Shown here: one piece after another, positions 1 to 7,390 of the stretch
How the letters are laid out: every line of letters begins with the position of its first letter
Position numbering within the stretch: the first letter of the stretch is position 1
Origin: CAYNLG01 sp964397995
GTDB taxonomy: Bacteria; Planctomycetota; Phycisphaerae; FEN-1346
NCBI GenBank assembly: GCA_964397995.1
Contig: CAYNLG010000080.1
Coordinates: 1-16,866, forward strand
DNA length: 16,866 nt
Reading direction: 5' to 3'
Notes under the pieces: model-generated
The model's database searches: none
Told to the model about the DNA's origin: nothing
The model's input: only the letters and a program-made list of their open reading frames with translations
Program-made: the position numbers and the translations under genes

Positions 1-29
1 TTCTTGGACACTGAACTGACGGTAATCAT
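1..29 (-). CDS. 5' end of a gene running off the left edge
   Basis: An ATG at 27-29 on the minus strand is preceded by a perfect GGAGG (37-41) at 7-nt spacing, one of the best ribosome-binding sites in the window. Only nine codons are visible, reading MITVSSVSK. That opening resembles the first beta strand of many ABC-transporter ATPases, but nine residues cannot establish a family, so no function is assigned. The gene follows phoU on the same strand after about 270 bases of apparently non-coding, repeat-bearing sequence, so it may or may not belong to the same transcript. Confidence 0.4.
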
Positions 30-96
30 GCCGCGACCTCCAGCGTGGAGCAAGCCTCTTTTCGGGTCTGGGCCGGGGTGCGCCTGCGCTGGACGT

Positions 97-210
97 GAAA
101 ACGGCGAAGGGCAAGAACGGCGGGACATCAGACGGCAACGGCAGGCGAAGCGGCGTCGAGGCCGCCGCAGTCCATAGAACGGCGAACGGCAAAACGGCAA
201 CGGCAGGCAA
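97..210. repeat. degenerate AACGGC (GCCGTT) repeat tract
   Basis: The motif AACGGC or close variants recurs many times in this stretch. A 15-bp unit (acggcaacggcaggc) occurs exactly twice, at 132-146 and 194-208. The tract lies in the non-coding gap after phoU (30-299), where I see no convincing gene, only a small hairpin at 243-255 (CGCGA/TCGCG). The repeats are A-richer than the surrounding genes. Their role is unknown; replication slippage, a protein-binding array or an untranslated 3' region of the pho transcript are all possible. Confidence 0.5.
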
Positions 211-299
211 CGCGGCAGGTGGCGGCAAATGAATGGTGCGTCCGCGAGGGTCGCGTGGGCTTTGGTAGAGGCGTGCGAGGCCAGGTCACGTGGGCGGAG

Positions 300-989
300 C
301 TAGGGCGTCTCGGCGGGGGCGGCGGCGGTGCGGCCGACGCCGCCATGGCGGATGATGCGGCCTTCGATGGTGTAGATCACGTCTTCGGCGATGTTGGTGG
401 CCATGTCGGCGAGGCGTTCGAGGTGTCCGACGCTCATCAGGAGGGCCATGAGGACCTCGAGGCGTTGGGGGGTGCTGCGCATCATGGCCTCGATGCGTTT
501 TCGGAGGCTTTTGCGCATGGCGTCGACTTCGTCGTCGTCGGCGCAGACCTCGTGGGCGAGGGCGTCGTCGAGGTTGACGAGGGCGTCGAGGCTGCGCCGG
601 ACCATGGAGCGGACGCGGTCGGCCATGGCGGCGAAGTCCGGGGGGATGTCGATGGGGTCGGCGTCGGCGAGGATGCGGGCGCTCTTGGCGATGTTGACGG
701 CGAGGTCTGCCATGCGTTCCAGGTCGTTGTTCATCTTGAGGGTGGCGACGATGAAGCGGAGGTCGGCGGCGACGGGCTGGTAGAGGGCGAGGACCTTGAG
801 GCACTCTTCCTCGACCTCGACTTCCTGTCGGTCGACGGCGGCGTCGGCGTCGATGACGGCCAGGGCGAGGGGGTCGTCGCGGTCGGTGACGGCCTTGACG
901 CTGCGGCCGATGGCCTCTTCGACGAGGGCTCCGAGGGAGACGATGGCGCGTTTGAGGCGTTCGAGCTGGCGGAAGAGGTGGACGGACAT
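300..989 (-). CDS. phoU: PhoU, phosphate-signalling regulator
   Basis: A 229-residue protein, the usual PhoU length. PhoU is a cytoplasmic helical-bundle protein that couples the Pst transporter to PhoR so that the Pho response stays off when phosphate is plentiful. The duplicated PhoU signature is visible: NNDLERMADLAVNIAK near residues 87-102 and GHLERLADMATNIAED near 188-203, each with the E/D-xxx-D residues that bind metal clusters. The start ATG (987-989) is set by a strong AGGAGGA just upstream (994-1000). It lies 20 nt after pstB and is the last gene of the pst operon. The C-terminal tail (about residues 216-229) is Ala/Pro-rich and probably disordered. No U-rich terminator is obvious after its TAG stop. 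Confidence 0.95.
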   Translation of the reverse strand: MSVHLFRQLERLKRAIVSLGALVEEAIGRSVKAVTDRDDPLALAVIDADAAVDRQEVEVEEECLKVLALYQPVAADLRFIVATLKMNNDLERMADLAVNIAKSARILADADPIDIPPDFAAMADRVRSMVRRSLDALVNLDDALAHEVCADDDEVDAMRKSLRKRIEAMMRSTPQRLEVLMALLMSVGHLERLADMATNIAEDVIYTIEGRIIRHGGVGRTAAAPAETP

Positions 990-1009
990 GGGGTCCTCCT
1001 GGGGCGGCC

Positions 1010-1912
1010 TCAGCCGAAGCGTCCGGTGATGTAGTCCTCGGTCGCCTTCTGGGACGGGTTGGTGAAGAGGGTTTCGGTGGTATCGACCTCGATGAGGTTG
1101 CCCAAGCAGAAAAAGGCGGTGCGGTCGCTGACGCGGGCGGCTTGTTGCATGTTGTGGGTGACGATGACGATGGTGTAGGTGTCGCGGAGGTCGGCGATGA
1201 GGTCTTCGATTTTTCCGGTGGCGATGGGGTCGAGGGCGGAGCAGGGCTCGTCCATGAGGAGGACCTCGGGCTCGGTGGCGAGGGCCCGGGCGAGGCAGAG
1301 GCGTTGCTGCTGGCCGCCCGAGAGGCCGAGGGCGGACTTGCGGAGGTCGTCCTTGACCTCGCCCCAGATGGCGGCGTCGCGGAGGCAGCGTTCGACGACG
1401 TCGTCGAGGCGGGCGCGGTCGCGGATGCCCTGGAGGCGGGGCCCGTAGGCGACGTTGTCGTAGATGGATTTCGGGAAGGGGTTGGGTTTCTGGAAGACCA
1501 TGCCGACCTGCTGTCGGAGGTTGACGAGGTTGACGCGTTTGTCGTAGATGTTGATGCCGGCGACGTCGAGGAGGCCCTCGGCGCGGACGCCGGGGATGAG
1601 GTCGTTCATGCGATTGATGCTGCGCAGGAACGTGCTTTTTCCGCACCCGCTCGGGCCGATGATGGCGGTGACCGAGGTGGGGTAGATATCCATGGTGATG
1701 TTCTTGACGCCGGGCTTCTGGCCGTAGAAGAGGGAGAAGTCGCGGGAGCGGATGACGGCCTGGCCGGGGTGGGCGTCGGGGTCGGCGGCGCGGCCGGCGC
1801 GGGGTCCGGCGGTGACGCGGACGCCGGGCCGGTCGGCCCCGCCGAGGCGGATGTCGGGGTCGGTGCCGCGGCGGCAGGGGGCGTCGGGGGTGTTGGCGGT
1901 CTGTGGGTCCAT
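1010..1912 (-). CDS. pstB: PstB, phosphate ABC transporter ATP-binding protein
   Basis: ATPase of the Pst high-affinity phosphate importer, acting at the cytoplasmic face of the inner membrane with PstC and PstA. Visible motifs are Walker A GPSGCGKS (about residues 86-93), the ABC signature LSGGQQQRL, Walker B LLMDEPCSALDP and the H-loop histidine in IVTHNM. I chose ATG 1912 (300 residues) because it has the same GAGGACCCC-ATG context as phoU. A GTG at 1957, 1 nt after the pstA stop, would give 315 residues but lacks a good ribosome-binding site. Either start leaves a Pro/Arg/Asp-rich N-terminal extension of about 50-70 residues before the conserved RDFSLFYG strand, which typical PstB proteins of 250-260 residues lack. 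It sits 46 nt after pstA and 20 nt before phoU. Confidence 0.95.
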   Translation of the reverse strand: MDPQTANTPDAPCRRGTDPDIRLGGADRPGVRVTAGPRAGRAADPDAHPGQAVIRSRDFSLFYGQKPGVKNITMDIYPTSVTAIIGPSGCGKSTFLRSINRMNDLIPGVRAEGLLDVAGINIYDKRVNLVNLRQQVGMVFQKPNPFPKSIYDNVAYGPRLQGIRDRARLDDVVERCLRDAAIWGEVKDDLRKSALGLSGGQQQRLCLARALATEPEVLLMDEPCSALDPIATGKIEDLIADLRDTYTIVIVTHNMQQAARVSDRTAFFCLGNLIEVDTTETLFTNPSQKATEDYITGRFG

Positions 1913-1958
1913 GGGGTCCTCGGGTCGGTCGTCGTCGCGGTCGGGCTCGGGTGTCACG

Positions 1959-3672
1959 TCATTGTCCCCGCAGGCGTCGGCTGATCCGCCACCGCAGGGC
2001 GATGGCGACGATGTTCAGGAGCAGGACGATGGCCACGAGCGTGGTGACCATACCGTACTGCTGGTGCGGCACCATCTTGGCGAGGCGGTCGGCGACGGCG
2101 ATGTCGTAGCTGCCGTAGGACAGGGTGCGTGTCGCTTCAAAGAGCCATTGCCAGGGCGGCCACCGCCAGAGGTCGAGCCGCGGGCCGAGGGCGACCACGC
2201 CCGTGAAGAGGACGGGGGCGGTTTCGCCGGCGGCGCGGCTCATGCTCAGGATAACGCCGGTGAGGATGCCTGGCAAGGCCGCCGGGAGCTGGACGGTGAG
2301 GAAGCAGCGGAGGCGGCTGGCGCCGAGGGCGAGGGCGGCCTCCTTGTAGGCCGGGGGGACGGCGCGGATGGCCTCTTCGCTGGCGCGGATGATGATCGGG
2401 AGGATGAGGACGGCCAGCGTGAGCGATGCCGTCAGGACGCAGGGCCGCCGGACGATGACGAGCACGAAGAACGCCAGGCCGAAGAGGCCGAAGACGATGC
2501 TCGGCACGCCGGCCAGCGTGTTGATGCACATGCGGAGGAACCGGACGACGAGGTTGTCGCCGGCGACCTCGACGAGGTAGGCGGCCGCGATGACGCCGAG
2601 GGGGAACGCGAAGAGGATCGCCAGGACCGTCAGCGACAGGGTGCCGAGGATTTCGGCCCCGACGCCGCCGAAATAGTAGCCCTCGGTCGAATCGTCGAGG
2701 ACGTACTGCCAGTAGACGGTCCAGGCGGGGCGGAGCATGGTGTCGAGGTCGCGCCCGACGAGGCCGAAGTACGGTTCCAGGGCGGTGCCGGCGAACTGCT
2801 CGGCCCGGGGCACCTTCCGGAGGACGAGGGGTTGGCCGGGCTCGACCTGGACCCAGGCCTCGTCGTAGAGGAGGTCGTCGAGGGCCCGGCGGGCCATGTC
2901 CATGCGGGTGGCCCCGTACCGGTTCATGATCAGGCGCGGGGGCTCGTCGCCGGGCAGGGGGCCGAAGAGGCGATGGGAGGCGGCAAGGACCTCCTGAAGC
3001 GGCTCGGCCAGGCGGGCCCGCTCCTCGAGGTCGATCCGCGGCAGGCGCGCCCGGTAGGTCCGGGCCTGGTCGGCCAGGCGCTGGAGCGGGGTGTCCTGGA
3101 AGACGGGGTCGGCGAGGCCGTCGAGGACGGTCTGGAGGCCGGCCTCGGCCTCGGCCCGGTCGGTGGTGGTGGCGGCGGTGACGAAGGCGTCGCGGAGCTC
3201 TCGGGCGCGCATGCGCAGGTCGTTGCGGGCCTCGACGGAAAGCGTGCGTTTGGCCAGGTGGTCGCCGAACCGGTCGTAGGCGGTGCGGGCGGTGTCCTGG
3301 AAGGCGGTCAGGTCGCGGCCGGGGACGTAGTCGGCGAGGATGGCGAAGGCGGGGGCGCGGGCCTCGCGGGCGGCGGCGAGGGCGGCCTCGACGTCGTCAG
3401 GGTTGCCGCGGTCGAAGACGTCGAGCTGTATCGCGCGGAACTCGACCGTCCGCTCGAACACCACCGCCGTGATGCCGCGCGCCACCATCNNNNNNNNNNG
3501 GGCCCAGGATGACGACCAGGACGAGGGTGATGGCGAGGACCGAGGCGAGGGCGACGCCGGTGAAGACCTTGTCGAAGACGGTGCGTGCGGGGGTGCCGGC
3601 GCGACCGGGGGCGGCGGCGTCGAGGGCGGCGGCGTCGAGGGCGGGGCGGGGGATGCCGGGGCGGTCTTTCAC
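1959..3672 (-). CDS. pstA: PstA, phosphate ABC transporter permease (crosses assembly gap)
   Basis: Inner-membrane permease subunit of the Pst importer. The GTG start at 3672 overlaps the pstC stop by 4 nt (GTGA). The first 57 codons hold a cytoplasmic tail and one membrane segment (about residues 36-57), then ten Ns (3490-3499) interrupt. Beyond them an open frame runs to the TGA at 1959. As deposited the two halves are out of frame by one base, but deleting all ten Ns joins CC to G and continues in frame as CCG-ATG-GTG, giving about 567 residues. A long, charged, helical periplasmic insertion (about residues 60-325) precedes the core permease. The EAA loop reads EEAIRAVPPAYKEAALALGA (about residues 429-448 of the joined protein). 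I regard it as one intact gene, not a pseudogene. Confidence 0.9.
3490..3499. other. assembly gap of ten Ns inside pstA
   Basis: Ten consecutive N characters. Their number is incompatible with the pstA reading frame, whereas zero missing bases (or any multiple of three) restores it, so ten is probably an arbitrary placeholder between abutting contigs. Confidence 0.98.
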
Positions 3673-4673
3673 GTCCGGGCCCCTCCCATGCCGCGCACCC
3701 GGCCCAGCAGGGCCTCGCTGACGAGGTTCAGGACGAAGGTGAACACGAGGAGGATCACGGCCAGGGCGAACAGGCTGTGGTAGTGGAGCGAGCCCTGGAC
3801 GGTTTCGCCCATCTCGCCGGCGACGGTGGCGGTCAGGGTGCGCACCGAGGCCGTCAGGTTGTACCAGGGGGTGGGGACCTGGGCGGCGTTGCCGGAGGCC
3901 ATCCAGACGACCATCGTCTCGCCGATGGCGCGCATCATGCCGAGGATGACGGCGGCGATGATGCCGTTGTGGGCGGCGGGCATGACGACGCGGACCATGG
4001 TCTCGGCGCGGGTGGCGCCGAGGCCGTAGGAGGCCTCGCGGAGTTCACGGCCGGCGGCGGTGAGGGCGTCGTCGGAGACGCTGACGATGGTCGGGATGGC
4101 CATGACGGCCAGGATGAGGGCGGCATTCAGGGCGTTGGCGCCCGTCGAGAGGCCCAGGTGCTCCTGCATCAGCGGCGCCAGGACCATGATGGCGAAGAAC
4201 CCGTACGCCACCGACGGAATGGCCGCCAGAATCTCGATGACGGGTTTGGTGACCTGGCGGACGCTAAACGGGAGGATGTCGCTGAGGCAGACCGCCGTGA
4301 GGAGGCCGAGGGGGACGGCGATGGCCAGGGAGACGAAGGTGACGTAGAAGGAGCCGACGACGATGGCCAAGGCGCCGTACTCGGGGGCGGCCTCGTCCTC
4401 GGGGTGCCAAGCGGTGCGGGTGAGGAGTTCGGCCAGGCGGCCGAAGGCGGCCCGGCCCCCCGCTTCCTTCGTGAGGAAGGGGACGGCCTCGCGGATGATG
4501 AAGTAGAAGATCAGGAGGACGGCCAGGACGCTGCTGGCGGCGACGAGAAAGAGCAGCGCGCGCCCGGCCAGGCTGAAGAGGTAGCCGGCCAGGTCCTGAC
4601 CGGCGGTCAGGAGCAGGGGCCGGTCGAAACCGGCGGCCTGGCCCTTGGCCTCGGGCGCGTTTGGGGTGGCCAT
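3669..4673 (-). CDS. pstC: PstC, phosphate ABC transporter permease
   Basis: A 334-residue inner-membrane permease that pairs with PstA to form the phosphate channel. Hydrophobic segments are visible at about residues 39-60, 102-128, 143-168, 180-198, 235-257 and near the C-terminus (about 296-320). The EAA loop, REASYGLGATRAET, lies at about 212-225, and GMMRAIGETMVV, a conserved PstC stretch, near 245-256. The start ATG (4671-4673) is preceded by a modest AGGCGG. It lies 31 nt after pstS, and its TGA overlaps the GTG start of pstA by 4 nt, so the two permeases are probably translationally coupled. Length and topology are normal for the family. Confidence 0.95.
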   Translation of the reverse strand: MATPNAPEAKGQAAGFDRPLLLTAGQDLAGYLFSLAGRALLFLVAASSVLAVLLIFYFIIREAVPFLTKEAGGRAAFGRLAELLTRTAWHPEDEAAPEYGALAIVVGSFYVTFVSLAIAVPLGLLTAVCLSDILPFSVRQVTKPVIEILAAIPSVAYGFFAIMVLAPLMQEHLGLSTGANALNAALILAVMAIPTIVSVSDDALTAAGRELREASYGLGATRAETMVRVVMPAAHNGIIAAVILGMMRAIGETMVVWMASGNAAQVPTPWYNLTASVRTLTATVAGEMGETVQGSLHYHSLFALAVILLVFTFVLNLVSEALLGRVRGMGGART

Positions 4674-4704
4674 GGCATCCGCCTGGGAGCGGCAGGTGGG
4701 ACGG

Positions 4705-5628
4705 TTAGTAGTCCGTCAGGGGTACGAAGCCCTTCTCCAGGACGATGTCGTGGCCCTCTTCGGTCAAGTGAAAGGTCACGAACTCGTGCACCACCGAGCC
4801 GAGTTTCGGGTACCCCGCCGTGAACATGTACAGCGGCCGCGCGACCGGGTACACGCCCTTGGCGATGGTCCGGGCGGTCGGCTCGATACCGTCGACCTTG
4901 AGGGCCTTGACCTTGTCGTCGTTGAAGCCGAGGCCGACGTAGCCGATGGCGCCGGTGGTGGTGGAGACCCGGGCGTGGGCCTGGGGGTTGGAGTTGACGT
5001 ACTCGACGCCGGGGGCCATCTTGGCCTTCTCCATGATGAGCTCGCTGAAGGTCTCGTAGGTGCCGGAGGAGGTGTCGCGGCTGATGACGACGATGGGCAT
5101 GTCGGGCCCGCCGAGGTCTTTCCAGTTGGTGGTCTCGCCGGTGTAGATGCCGCGGATCTGCTCGCTGGTCAGCTCCGTCACGGGGTTCGACGGGTGGACC
5201 ACGATGCACACGCCGTCCATCGCGACGATGTGCGCCACCGGGAGCCAGCCGCCTTCGTTCACGGCGGCAGTGAACTCCTTGGGCTTCATGAAGCGGCTCA
5301 TGGTGGCGATGTGGCAGCGGCCGTCGACGAGGGCGGCGGCGCCGTCGCCGGAGCCCGTCTTCTTGACGGTGATCTTGAGGTCCGGGTACTTCTCCGTAAA
5401 TGTCTCCGCGAAGGCCCCGGCGACCGGGCCGACGGTGGTCGAGCCCTGGATGGTCAGGGTGCCGTCCTTGGCGGGGGCGGGCGGCGGGGCATGCGAGGTG
5501 GTCTCGGCAGGCGTCTCGGCCGGGGCGCCGGCGTCCGGCGCGGGGGCCGGCGGCGTCTCGCCGCACCCGGCGAGCACGGCGAGCGCCAGGATACAACTGA
5601 AGGTCAGTACGGGCAGTGCGGATTTCAT
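4705..5628 (-). CDS. pstS: PstS, periplasmic phosphate-binding lipoprotein
   Basis: A 307-residue substrate-binding protein that captures phosphate in the periplasm and delivers it to PstCA. Residues 1-22 form a lipoprotein signal peptide with lipobox LAGC (Cys22). A Pro/Ala-rich tether (about 24-54) leads to the binding domain. Phosphate-contact motifs typical of the family are visible: QGSTTV (61-66), TGSGDG (91-96) and SRDTSSGT (183-190). The start ATG has a GGGGAGG ribosome-binding site at 7-nt spacing. It is separated from the upstream porin by 87 nt containing a very strong GC hairpin, which may set the PstS to porin ratio. A lipid anchor is usual for PstS in Gram-positives but also occurs in some diderms. 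Confidence 0.95.
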   Translation of the reverse strand: MKSALPVLTFSCILALAVLAGCGETPPAPAPDAGAPAETPAETTSHAPPPAPAKDGTLTIQGSTTVGPVAGAFAETFTEKYPDLKITVKKTGSGDGAAALVDGRCHIATMSRFMKPKEFTAAVNEGGWLPVAHIVAMDGVCIVVHPSNPVTELTSEQIRGIYTGETTNWKDLGGPDMPIVVISRDTSSGTYETFSELIMEKAKMAPGVEYVNSNPQAHARVSTTTGAIGYVGLGFNDDKVKALKVDGIEPTARTIAKGVYPVARPLYMFTAGYPKLGSVVHEFVTFHLTEEGHDIVLEKGFVPLTDY

Positions 5629-5652
5629 CAGTCGGGCCTCCCCTTGGGATGC

Positions 5653-5679
5653 CCCGGGGGCCCGCTGGGGGCCCCCGGG
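5653..5679 (-). repeat. 11-bp perfect GC hairpin between porin and pstS
   Basis: The arms at 5653-5663 and 5669-5679 are perfectly complementary (cccgggggccc), with a 5-nt loop. All stem pairs are G-C. On the minus strand there is no T-run after the stem, so it is not a canonical intrinsic terminator. In an operon where the downstream binding protein is usually needed in excess, such a stem could stabilise 3' or 5' ends after processing, or attenuate partially. Confidence 0.75.
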
Positions 5680-5715
5680 TCGGTTCGTCTCACGTTTTCG
5701 GCAGTGATGCGGCGG

Positions 5716-7239
5716 CTAGAAGTCGAACTGGAGCCGCATCATCAGGATGTCCGCGTCTTCCTCGTCGATGGCCGGCAGGCCGGGGAAGTTGGTCTCGGTC
5801 TGGTCGATCCGGCTGTGGATGTAGTTCCACATGACCCGGACGTTGTCGTTGAGGTACCAGTTCAGGCCGAGGGTCCAATCGTCCATGTCGCCCTGCTGGT
5901 TGGCCGCGATCAGGCCGACCCGCGCGGTGTCGAGGTCGAGGTGGCTGAAGCGGGTGGCGATTTCCCACGCGCCCATGCCGCCGTCCTTGCCGTAGGGCTT
6001 CTTGACCTGGACACGGTCCCAGGCGCCGAGCTTCCGGTTGTAGGGGCGGACCTCGCCGGTCAGGAAGTAGCCGGCTTGGATGTACCAGCCCTTGAGCGTG
6101 GGGTCGATGGCGCGGAAGGGAACCCGGGTGCTGCCGTAGTCGTGGTCGACGCCGATGAACTCCCCGGCGAAGTGCCACGGCCCCCAGACGCCCGCCAGCT
6201 CGGCGGAGTAGGTGTGCCGTTCCGTCTGGTCGAACAGCCAGCCGGTGTTCATGAACCCCATCGCCTGGAACCAGGGATGGGCGGCGAAGGCGGCCTCGGG
6301 CATGGCGCTGTAGCGCGTGGTGGCGATCGGCCCGCCGAACGGCCCGTTGTCCATGCTGTCGTACTCGTAGCCGAAGCCCAAGTGGATGAGCTGCTCGCCG
6401 TTGTTCTCGTAGTAGGGCGTGCCCGTCAGGCGCATGGCGAAGCGGTAGTCGCCGTCCGACATGCCGGTGGCGTCGTCGTACAGCCAGATGCCGTCGTCGG
6501 TGTAGCGGAAGACGCCGATTGCCCACGTCATGTAGTCGTCGAACGCCGTGTCATACAGCATGAAGCCGGCGTTGCGGCCGGGGGCGAAGGCGTCCGGCAG
6601 GCCCCGCTCCATGAACGTCAGGTAGTTCGAGTCGGTCACCTGCTGGAGGCTGAGCGGCTCCTTGAAGTGCCCCATCCGGATGTTGCCGACGTACGGCAGG
6701 TTGATCAGCTCGATGTACCCGTCGGTCAGGACGACATTGCCGTTGTCCGTGAAGGCGTTACCGCCGGTGTACTCGCCGCTGTCGCCGCCGGAGAAGTCCC
6801 ACTCGACCTTGACGCGGACGCGGTCGTACATCGTGCTCTCGAAGTACAGGCGCGAGCGGCGCGTGTGCGAGCTGTCGAGCATGTCGATGCCGAGCTGCCC
6901 TTCGAGGTCGTTGCCGCTGATCCACGTGGTGTCATAGTGGAACCGGCCGCCGAACTTCATCTGGATGTCCCCGCTCCGGGTGTCGAGGCGGATGCCGTCG
7001 TCCCAGTACAGATGCAGGTCGTTCGGCAGGTCCTCGGCGCCCATCTCCTTCAGGATGTCTTCGATGTTCTTCTGCTTGGAGGCCTGACTCTTCAGGTCGG
7101 CCATCTGGTTCTGGAGCTTGGTGATGTCCTGCTGCAAGCTCTGGACCTGGCTTTCGATGTTGGCGGCGGTCGCTGGCTCGCCCAGCGCGATCAGGCCGAC
7201 CGCCAAGGCTACGGCGATGGACAGACTGAGTCGGTGCAT
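5716..7239 (-). CDS. phosphate-selective porin of the OprO/OprP type
   Basis: A 507-residue outer-membrane beta-barrel expected to admit phosphate or polyphosphate to the periplasm. Residues 1-26 are a signal peptide ending in ATA-A. Residues about 28-62 form a heptad-like coiled coil (IESQVQSLQQDITKLQNQMA), as in trimeric OprO/OprP porins. The rest alternates aromatic and polar strands and ends in the barrel-insertion signature LQFDF with terminal Phe. I chose ATG 7239 over a TTG at 7257 because GGAGAGGGAG lies between them and serves the ATG. Its position directly before pstS and after phoBR supports a phosphate role. True ion selectivity cannot be read from sequence. Candidate Pho-box repeats lie about 86-115 nt upstream. 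Confidence 0.88.
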   Translation of the reverse strand: MHRLSLSIAVALAVGLIALGEPATAANIESQVQSLQQDITKLQNQMADLKSQASKQKNIEDILKEMGAEDLPNDLHLYWDDGIRLDTRSGDIQMKFGGRFHYDTTWISGNDLEGQLGIDMLDSSHTRRSRLYFESTMYDRVRVKVEWDFSGGDSGEYTGGNAFTDNGNVVLTDGYIELINLPYVGNIRMGHFKEPLSLQQVTDSNYLTFMERGLPDAFAPGRNAGFMLYDTAFDDYMTWAIGVFRYTDDGIWLYDDATGMSDGDYRFAMRLTGTPYYENNGEQLIHLGFGYEYDSMDNGPFGGPIATTRYSAMPEAAFAAHPWFQAMGFMNTGWLFDQTERHTYSAELAGVWGPWHFAGEFIGVDHDYGSTRVPFRAIDPTLKGWYIQAGYFLTGEVRPYNRKLGAWDRVQVKKPYGKDGGMGAWEIATRFSHLDLDTARVGLIAANQQGDMDDWTLGLNWYLNDNVRVMWNYIHSRIDQTETNFPGLPAIDEEDADILMMRLQFDF

Positions 7240-7313
7240 GGTTCTCCCTCTCCCCAAAGATCCGTGTCGGAACCCATGGCTGACGTCCCCTTCGCCGCCG
7301 AGGCAAAGAGGAT

Positions 7314-7332
7314 GGGCTTATTTTGTAAGCCC
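7314..7332 (-). terminator. hairpin after phoR, possible weak terminator or operator
   Basis: Perfect 7-bp inverted repeat (GGGCTTA / TAAGCCC, arms 7314-7320 and 7326-7332) with a 5-nt A/T-rich loop, between phoR and the porin. No T-run follows on the minus strand, so termination would be inefficient. It overlaps the candidate Pho box and an AT-rich -10-like stretch, so an operator role is equally possible. Confidence 0.35.
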
Positions 7333-7354
7333 GTACAGTTAGGATTTGGCTAAG
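7325..7354 (-). promoter_or_regulatory. candidate Pho box upstream of the porin-pst operon
   Basis: Reading the minus strand, CTTAGCCA (7354-7347) and CCTAACTG (7343-7336) lie exactly 11 bp apart, followed about 10 bp later by an AT-rich CAAAAT that could be the -10 element. PhoB-type regulators bind direct repeats with an 11-bp period just upstream of -10. The repeats resemble those upstream of phoB (shared CTAACT core). The match is by eye only. Confidence 0.35.
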
Positions 7355-7390
7355 GCGGCGCGGGAAACGCCCCGTTGCGTTCCCGTCCCC

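Noticed and set aside
219..1034. A 271-residue plus-strand open frame opposite phoU
   Set aside because: Its low-complexity Gly/Val/Asp composition is the antisense shadow of phoU in GC-rich DNA; phoU has clear family motifs.
1959..3672. pstA as a frameshifted pseudogene or two genes
   Set aside because: The apparent frame change lies exactly in the run of Ns and disappears when they are removed.
7239..7257. A TTG start at 7257 for the porin
   Set aside because: The ribosome-binding sequence lies between the TTG and the ATG at 7239, and the signal peptide begins cleanly at the ATG.
4645..7353. A 902-residue plus-strand open frame opposite pstS and the porin
   Set aside because: It is antisense to two well-supported genes, and its Val/Gly/Asp/Glu-rich residues show no family motif.
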